A stretch of 46,316 bases of DNA from Helicobacter labacensis (lineage in GTDB: Bacteria; Campylobacterota; Campylobacteria; Campylobacterales; Helicobacteraceae), in the NCBI RefSeq assembly GCF_003660285.1, contig NZ_QXQQ01000012.1, positions 1 through 46,316 on the forward strand. The letters are read 5' to 3'. Positions 41,640 through 46,316 of this stretch are shown piece after piece. The translations under genes were made by a program, and so were the position numbers. How positions within the stretch are numbered: the stretch's first letter is position 1; every line of letters starts with the position of its first letter. A model generated the notes under the pieces. The model saw only the letters and a list, made by a program, of their open reading frames with translations, was not told the origin of the DNA and searched no databases.

Positions 41640-44632
41640 ATAACATCAACACCACAGATTACCAAACTCTCATTAGGGGCTATCGCGATCAGGGCAGAGT
41701 GCTAGCCCTAGCAACTAATGCACACTTAGAGGCGCGCGACATCCATTTTTACCATATCCAAGAGCTCACCTTTGAGAAGGACAGCCCCCGTAGAGAAGCC
41801 TTTGAAAATGTGATCAGCATGGCGCGTATGGAGGGGGCATTGCTGGTGTATTTGATTCTAGGTGATACTCACGGAGTGTCTTTTTTTGTAGGTATGGCTA
41901 AGGATAAAACTTATCAAGGCAATTTAGAGTTAGATATTGATGACTTATCCACAAGGGTGCTCAAACCTAGCATTGAGGGCAATTTTAGAGGCTCTAAGGT
42001 GGAAAAGATAGAGAGGGAGCACAAAGACGCGCTATTGGATCAAGTCCGCAAGATGAAGAGATTTGCACGCATGGACGGCGTGCCTAGCCTCTACAAAGAC
42101 AAGGAAAATTTTCAAGGGATCGATCGGCTTGTGGATATTATGAGTGGGGACACCTTCGCCCTATTGATTTTAGCCAAGCCCTTTAGCAAGACTTACACCA
42201 ACCAGCTAGAAACCGAGCTGTTTAAATTTTACAACGATCTAGCTCCTATGGCTAAACAATCCATCCAGAAGAACGAGGGGAGTAGCACTAGTGAGAATTA
42301 TTCTAAGAATGAGGGGAGTTCTAGGGCGGAGGGGACTAATGCCTCATGGGCAGAAGCGGAGGCTAAAAACGAGGGTTGGAGCAAATCCAAGGGGGAAAGC
42401 ACCAACAATTCACAAGGCAATAGCAATTACAGCACTAATGATACTGCCAATGAGGGCACTTCTCACACCAAGACAAAAACACAGGGCACTTCTACCACCA
42501 ACACCACTAATAAAGGCGAAACTAAGGGCAGTAGCACCACTACCAACACTAGCGAAACCTTAAGCGTTGATCGCACCAATAAGACAGCCAGCGAGTGGAT
42601 GAAATACCTTGATGAAGTGCTTTTAAAGCGGCTCAACTTTGGGCGTAGCAAGGGTTTATTTCACACCTGTATTTATCTAGCCGCCCAGCAAAATGGGCAT
42701 TTGAGCAAGCTAGGCGGGGCGATTAGGGCAATCTTTTCAGGCGATGAGAATAACCAAGCCCCCTTGCAGATGCAATTTTTAGAGGAAAATAACGATGCCT
42801 ACGAGATTGAAGTTTTAAAAAACTTCCAAATCTCTCAAATTTCTCTCCCCCAGCAGGGCAAACACGCGCAGGCTTTGCGGCTTTTATTTTCAAGGGATTT
42901 AACCACCCAATCTAGCTGGCTCTCCACCAGTGAGCTAGGCGTGATCGCTACCCTGCCTAAAAAGGAAGTGGTGGGCTTGCCCTTGCGTGAGGAGGTAGAA
43001 TTTGGTTTGAATGTCAAAAGGGGGACTACTAGCGGGGCGCATTTAAACTTAGGAAAAATGGTGCAAAGTGGGAGAGTCTTAGAACAATGCGTGCATTTGC
43101 AAAAATCTTGGCTGGATAAGCATATTTTTGTGGCTGGAGTTACAGGCTCGGGCAAAACCACCACTTGTCAAAGTTTGCTTAAGAGTGCGGGTATGCCCTT
43201 TTTGGTGATCGAGCCGGCTAAAACGGAGTATCGTGCCTTGCTAGAGGATAGCCAGTTTCAAGAGAATTTGTTAGTCTTCACTTTGGGCAACCCCAAACTC
43301 GCCCCCTTTAAACTCAACCCCTTTGAGTTCTTCCCCCATGAGAACATCACCTCTAGGGTGGGGATGATTAAAGCCAATATTGAAGCCGCCTTTGACATGG
43401 AGGCAGCTATCCCCCAAATCATAGAAGCCGCGCTTTATGAGTGTTATAAAGACTATGGCTGGGACATCAACACCTCCACCAATACGCGCTTTACAAACCC
43501 CTTTGATCCGGGGGTCTTTGCCTTCCCCACTCTAAGCGATCTCTACCACAAAACCACCAAGATCGTAGAACAACAAGGCTTTGATCAACGCCTCAAAGAC
43601 GATTATATCGGCTCGATCAACGCCAGATTACAAGGGCTTTTAGTGGGGTCTAAAGCCCTCTTACTCAACAACGATCGCGGGCTTAACTTTGTGGATTTGC
43701 TCGAAAAAAATGTGATCCTAGAGTTGGAGGAGATCAAAAACGGGGGTGAAAAGTCGCTGATTATGGGTTTTATTTTGATCCAAATCAACGAGGCATTAAA
43801 AATCAAACACCAAGCCTACAAAGACAGGGGGGAGGATTTTAAACACATCACCCTCATAGAGGAGGCACACCGCTTGCTAAGCAAGGTAGATTATGGGGAT
43901 AGCCCCAATAAAAAACTAGGAGTGGAGAGTTTTAGCGATATGCTTGCTGAAGTGCGCAAATACGGGGAGAGTTTGATCATTGTGGATCAAATCCCCAACA
44001 AACTCACCTCAGAGGTGCTTAAAAACACCAACACGAAGATCGTGCACCGCCTCTTTGCTAAGGACGATAAAGAAGCCATTGGCAATACAATGGCACTAGA
44101 GGACGAACAAAAGAACTTTTTATCGCATTTAGAAACCGGACGCGCCATCATCTCTAACCCCGACTTTTTAAAGCCCATTCAAGTGCAAATCACCCCCCAA
44201 ACCAACACCAGCGCAAGGGGCATTGATGCCGCCTTGATCGCCCAAAAGGCACGCGCATTTTATCAACGCGAGTATAAAAGCGGAGTGCTCTTGTCTTTAG
44301 AACACCAAGAACCCAGCTTAGAGGAGGTGGAGCAAGCCTTGAGCTATGATTTTTATAGTTTTAGCTTAGCGTGGAGAAAGATTTTCCTAGACCACTCTAT
44401 CACACTAGAACCTTTGCGCGCTCTCAAGGCTAAAGTGCCCCACAATTTGGAGTATTTGGCTGATTATTTGATGCGTAAATTTTACGCTAATAGCGGTCTG
44501 CCCGAACAGACTAAAAAAGCTTTACTCTTTGTGCTCAATAAAGCATTGAATACGCAGGAGAAAGAGATTGAGTATGCCAATCATATCAATTTAAACTTGA
44601 AAGATTTGAAAAGGCCTGAGTATGGGATATGA
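41636..44632 (+). CDS. HerA/DUF87-type ATPase with Ser/Thr/Asn-rich linker
   Basis: The 998-residue protein has an N-terminal domain of about 210 residues that I do not recognise, a low-complexity linker (about 213-305) of Ser, Thr, Asn, Gly and Lys, and a HerA/FtsK-like motor. Walker A is GVTGSGKTTT (501-510) followed by LVIEPAKTEYRALL; Walker B is ITLIEEAHRLL (E742/E743); sensor regions VDQIPNKLTSEVLKNTNTKIVHRL follow. These are hexameric DNA or protein translocases. A C-terminal helical part of about 150 residues completes it. ATG 41636 overlaps the Hsp70 stop; the next gene overlaps its 3' end by 11 bases. Confidence 0.83.
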   Translation: MNNINTTDYQTLIRGYRDQGRVLALATNAHLEARDIHFYHIQELTFEKDSPRREAFENVISMARMEGALLVYLILGDTHGVSFFVGMAKDKTYQGNLELDIDDLSTRVLKPSIEGNFRGSKVEKIEREHKDALLDQVRKMKRFARMDGVPSLYKDKENFQGIDRLVDIMSGDTFALLILAKPFSKTYTNQLETELFKFYNDLAPMAKQSIQKNEGSSTSENYSKNEGSSRAEGTNASWAEAEAKNEGWSKSKGESTNNSQGNSNYSTNDTANEGTSHTKTKTQGTSTTNTTNKGETKGSSTTTNTSETLSVDRTNKTASEWMKYLDEVLLKRLNFGRSKGLFHTCIYLAAQQNGHLSKLGGAIRAIFSGDENNQAPLQMQFLEENNDAYEIEVLKNFQISQISLPQQGKHAQALRLLFSRDLTTQSSWLSTSELGVIATLPKKEVVGLPLREEVEFGLNVKRGTTSGAHLNLGKMVQSGRVLEQCVHLQKSWLDKHIFVAGVTGSGKTTTCQSLLKSAGMPFLVIEPAKTEYRALLEDSQFQENLLVFTLGNPKLAPFKLNPFEFFPHENITSRVGMIKANIEAAFDMEAAIPQIIEAALYECYKDYGWDINTSTNTRFTNPFDPGVFAFPTLSDLYHKTTKIVEQQGFDQRLKDDYIGSINARLQGLLVGSKALLLNNDRGLNFVDLLEKNVILELEEIKNGGEKSLIMGFILIQINEALKIKHQAYKDRGEDFKHITLIEEAHRLLSKVDYGDSPNKKLGVESFSDMLAEVRKYGESLIIVDQIPNKLTSEVLKNTNTKIVHRLFAKDDKEAIGNTMALEDEQKNFLSHLETGRAIISNPDFLKPIQVQITPQTNTSARGIDAALIAQKARAFYQREYKSGVLLSLEHQEPSLEEVEQALSYDFYSFSLAWRKIFLDHSITLEPLRALKAKVPHNLEYLADYLMRKFYANSGLPEQTKKALLFVLNKALNTQEKEIEYANHINLNLKDLKRPEYGI

Positions 44633-44840
44633 GAGCATAATCGTAAATGCAATATGGCACGCAGCACATGAGGTTGGAAGAAAAGTGGGCATGCATCCTA
44701 CCTCATATCAACATAAACAGGAACAAGAAAACAAACCGCACAAATTTGAGCAATACAAAGCCGAGATTGAGGCAGTGAAAAAGAGGGTTAAAGAAAAACA
44801 AGTGGCATTTAATGCCTTGCAAAAACCACAGAAAGGATAG
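44622..44840 (+). CDS. Small charged protein of the cassette, unknown
   Basis: Not recognised. The 72-residue protein starts inside the end of the HerA-like gene (ATG 44622). It has a short N-terminal amphipathic portion (SIIVNAIWHAAHEVGRKVG) and a Lys/Glu/Gln-rich helix likely to be coiled coil (EQYKAEIEAVKKRVKEKQVAFNALQ). The next gene follows after two bases. Tight packing supports a real gene in the operon. Confidence 0.6.
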   Translation: MGYESIIVNAIWHAAHEVGRKVGMHPTSYQHKQEQENKPHKFEQYKAEIEAVKKRVKEKQVAFNALQKPQKG

Positions 44841-44842
44841 AT

Positions 44843-45550
44843 ATGGGATTGTTTAGTGCAATAGGGAGTTTTGTTAGCGGAGTGTGTAGTGCTATTGGAA
44901 GTTTAGCTAGCAGTATAGGCGCGGGGTTAGCCAGTTTGGGGGCGACTTTGGCAAGTTTAGGGTCGAGCTTGTTGCCCATTGTGGGGGTGATTTTTGCAGT
45001 GGCACAGGTGTTAGGCATTTTTGGGAAAGAGGACAAGGTAGATGACCTTCCAGACTTGGGCTATCAAATGGCAAATTGTGATAAAAAGCCTGAGGATTTT
45101 GAGAGCACTCAGGCATATATTGCACATGTGAGAGCCAATGTAGAAAAGCCCTCTTTAGAAGCAAAAGAAAAATGGAGCGATGCAGAAAAACTCAAATACA
45201 CCGCACTAGGCGCGGCTGGATCGCTTAAAGCCATTGAGGAGATCAAGGGGGTTAGTCTTAGCCCTGAAAACTGGGTAACCTTGAGCACGCATGTGCAAGA
45301 GGCAGGAGGCACAGACACGCACAAAGCTAAAGTCTTAGAGGGAGTGTTAGACAATTTTAAGGGCGCGCAGATGGACAAACTCACCCAGCACTTAGAGGGC
45401 AAGTTAGAGAGCGCGCAAGATCGTATTCTAGTCTCTGATAAACTCAATGACATGTATCAAGCCTTGAACCCGGATATGAGTGCTAAAGAGGTGTATCAAG
45501 AGGTAGAAAAATTTGAAAAACCCGTTAGGATAGGAAAGGTCGATGGCTAA
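44843..45550 (+). CDS. Gly/Ala/Ser-rich hydrophobic N-terminus protein (candidate membrane-active effector)
   Basis: Not recognised. In the 235-residue protein residues 1-60 are made almost only of Gly, Ala, Ser, Leu, Ile and Val with regular small-residue spacing (AIGSFVSGVCSAIGSLASS, GAGLASLGATLASLG) and end in a hydrophobic helix (LLPIVGVIFAVAQVLGIFG). Such glycine-zipper-like segments insert in membranes. Residues 65-235 are hydrophilic and helical. ATG 44843 has AGAAAGGAT upstream. It overlaps the following gene by eight bases. A pore-forming or membrane-anchoring role is inference. Confidence 0.62.
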   Translation: MGLFSAIGSFVSGVCSAIGSLASSIGAGLASLGATLASLGSSLLPIVGVIFAVAQVLGIFGKEDKVDDLPDLGYQMANCDKKPEDFESTQAYIAHVRANVEKPSLEAKEKWSDAEKLKYTALGAAGSLKAIEEIKGVSLSPENWVTLSTHVQEAGGTDTHKAKVLEGVLDNFKGAQMDKLTQHLEGKLESAQDRILVSDKLNDMYQALNPDMSAKEVYQEVEKFEKPVRIGKVDG

Positions 45551-46016
45551 TTTTTTAATCGTGCATGTGAATGGTCAAATCGGGGTAGGGGAGTTTAAGC
45601 CTAGCGGTTTTGAGGTGCTTAGATTTGATGGGGAGTTATGGCAGGAGTTTGACTCTGAGAGCTTTTGGGAATGGTTTATGGACAAGGCGGAGCCAGATTT
45701 GAGCGCAGAGCATGGCTTTGTGATTGTTAGCGATCAAGAGAATTTTACAATCGCCACAGAGATACGCATTGCAACTAGCCTTGATCTTAGCCAAGAAGCT
45801 GTGCAACAAGCTTTAGGATATTTTGTTAGAAGTGCAGAAAATCTTAACCTAATGACTTACCCCGAGGGCTTGCAAATTGCAGAAGGGACACAAATCTCAC
45901 AGAACCAACAAACTCCCCAAACCAGCGTGCCACAAAATAATCTATCTGATTCTGAACAATGTGGTCCTATTTTGCGCCTTTGCGAGCGTGAGATGGAGAA
46001 ATACCGGAAAAAGTGA
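45543..46016 (+). CDS. Unknown protein, last gene of the cassette
   Basis: Not recognised. The 157-residue acidic protein begins FLIVHVNGQIGVGEFKPSGFEVLRF, a beta-rich start, and has Trp-rich LWQEFDSESFWEWFMDKAEP and FVIVSDQENF. The last 40 residues are Gln/Thr/Ser-rich and then charged. ATG 45543 lies within the end of the preceding gene (ATGGCTAA). The stop is followed by a 115-base gap, so the operon probably ends here. Confidence 0.6.
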   Translation: MANFLIVHVNGQIGVGEFKPSGFEVLRFDGELWQEFDSESFWEWFMDKAEPDLSAEHGFVIVSDQENFTIATEIRIATSLDLSQEAVQQALGYFVRSAENLNLMTYPEGLQIAEGTQISQNQQTPQTSVPQNNLSDSEQCGPILRLCEREMEKYRKK

Positions 46017-46096
46017 GGTTTTTTCTAGGTTGGTGTTTCAAGTTATTTTTTGCTGGGATATTTTAATGACACCCTCACCCTAAATTTTGTTTTCCA

Positions 46097-46105
46097 TGCT
46101 ATCAT
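46097..46105 (+). promoter_or_regulatory. Extended -10 promoter of the terminal gene
   Basis: TG-C-TATCAT (TATCAT 46100-46105) lies 26 bases before ATG 46132, with AAGGAG at 46121-46126. It gives the last gene a promoter separate from the poly-G promoter at 38111. Confidence 0.55.
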
Positions 46106-46131
46106 ACCCTCAATTCACATAAGGAGCTTGC

Positions 46132-46316
46132 ATGCAACACATTTCCAACCAACTCTCCCAACACCTCAAAGCCACCAAGCGCACACACCGCTTGTTTTTA
46201 TCCCTAGCCCAAGATATGGGGGGGGGGGGGGTGATGCCCTCCAAGAGGAGGTTAGCGATTTAAGCACTAAGTTTAGCCAACTCTTAGACACCCTCAACAC
46301 CTTTAACAAAGCCCTA
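46132..46316 (+). CDS. Start of a poly-G phase-variable gene, off-frame here and cut by the window end
   Basis: ATG 46132 has a good ribosome site. The first 28 codons (QHISNQLSQHLKATKRTHRL ...) are hydrophilic. They run into 14 G (46218-46231). With 14 G translation stops at TAA 46261; with 13 it meets TGA at once. With 12 or 15 G it enters a frame open to the window end, encoding GDALQEEVSDLSTKFSQLLD, a likely coiled coil. This is typical of an off-phase contingency gene. Product not recognised. Confidence 0.6.
46218..46231. repeat. G14 homopolymer inside the coding region
   Basis: Fourteen G, including the third base of an internal ATG. One gain or two losses restore the downstream frame. 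It is the second long G run within 8.1 kb, the other being in the promoter at 38117. Confidence 0.88.

Overview
The window reads as chromosome of a gastric, non-pylori Helicobacter (H. felis / bizzozeronii / heilmannii type). Most proteins are recognisably of Helicobacter type, and several blocks keep the H. pylori gene order: hypB-hypC-hypD; trxA-trxB; slyD-TPR protein-pal-tolB-tolA-like-tolR-tolQ-atpCDGAHFF'; birA-fmt. The sequence is rich in GCGCGC-type words, and many promoters have the extended -10 form TGnTATAAT typical of the genus. Species assignment is inference.

Layout. 1-3.2 kb (+): the 3' part of radA, then the hydrogenase/urease nickel maturation genes hypBCD. 3.25-3.41 kb: tRNA-Gln(TTG) and the initiator tRNA-fMet. 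3.4-11.9 kb (+): MidA-like methyltransferase, DUF2470 protein with a Met-rich tail, frameshifted TauE/SafE permease with a C8 tract, GT25 glycosyltransferase, mutY, a selenocysteine tRNA (selC), bioB, YihY-family membrane protein, a secondary-alcohol dehydrogenase and an NDH-2-like flavoprotein. 11.9-12.25 kb: a small unit with a 20-bp perfect palindrome over a promoter, a 41-codon Asn/Ser-rich ORF and a hairpin. 12.2-28.9 kb (-): ung, dapB, trxB, trxA, YraN family, hom, slyD, the Tol-Pal envelope complex, the F1Fo ATP synthase operon (atpD carries an apparent +1 frameshift in an A8 run), birA and fmt. 29-31.4 kb (+): two exported envelope proteins (COG3014-like and LPP20-like) and a GntP permease remnant. 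31.7-37.1 kb (-): YejF/YejE peptide ABC transporter parts, two tandem paralogous Cys-rich exported proteins, and a VirB6/TrbL (ComB6-like) protein. 37.1-38 kb (+): rdgB-type nucleotide pyrophosphatase and a zinc-ribbon protein.

38.1-46.0 kb (+) is the most unusual part. A tight, overlapping six-gene unit encodes a GrpE-like coiled-coil protein, a large divergent Hsp70 with a long extra N-terminal region, a HerA/DUF87-type ATPase with a Ser/Thr/Asn-rich linker, and three small unrecognised proteins, one with a Gly/Ala/Ser-rich hydrophobic N-terminus. It is preceded by a consensus sigma70 promoter (TTGACA / TATAAT) whose whole spacer is essentially a run of 16 G. Slippage of this run would change the -35/-10 distance, so I infer phase-variable transcription. 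A further gene starts at 46132 and has its own in-frame G14 run, off-frame in this sequence. The whole looks like a phase-variable, chaperone-coupled ATPase system. A role in conflict or defence is my inference, and I do not recognise it as a named system.

No CRISPR array, rRNA gene, insertion sequence or intact prophage was seen. No gene-free stretch exceeds 300 bases except 11915-12246, which holds the palindrome/small-ORF unit.
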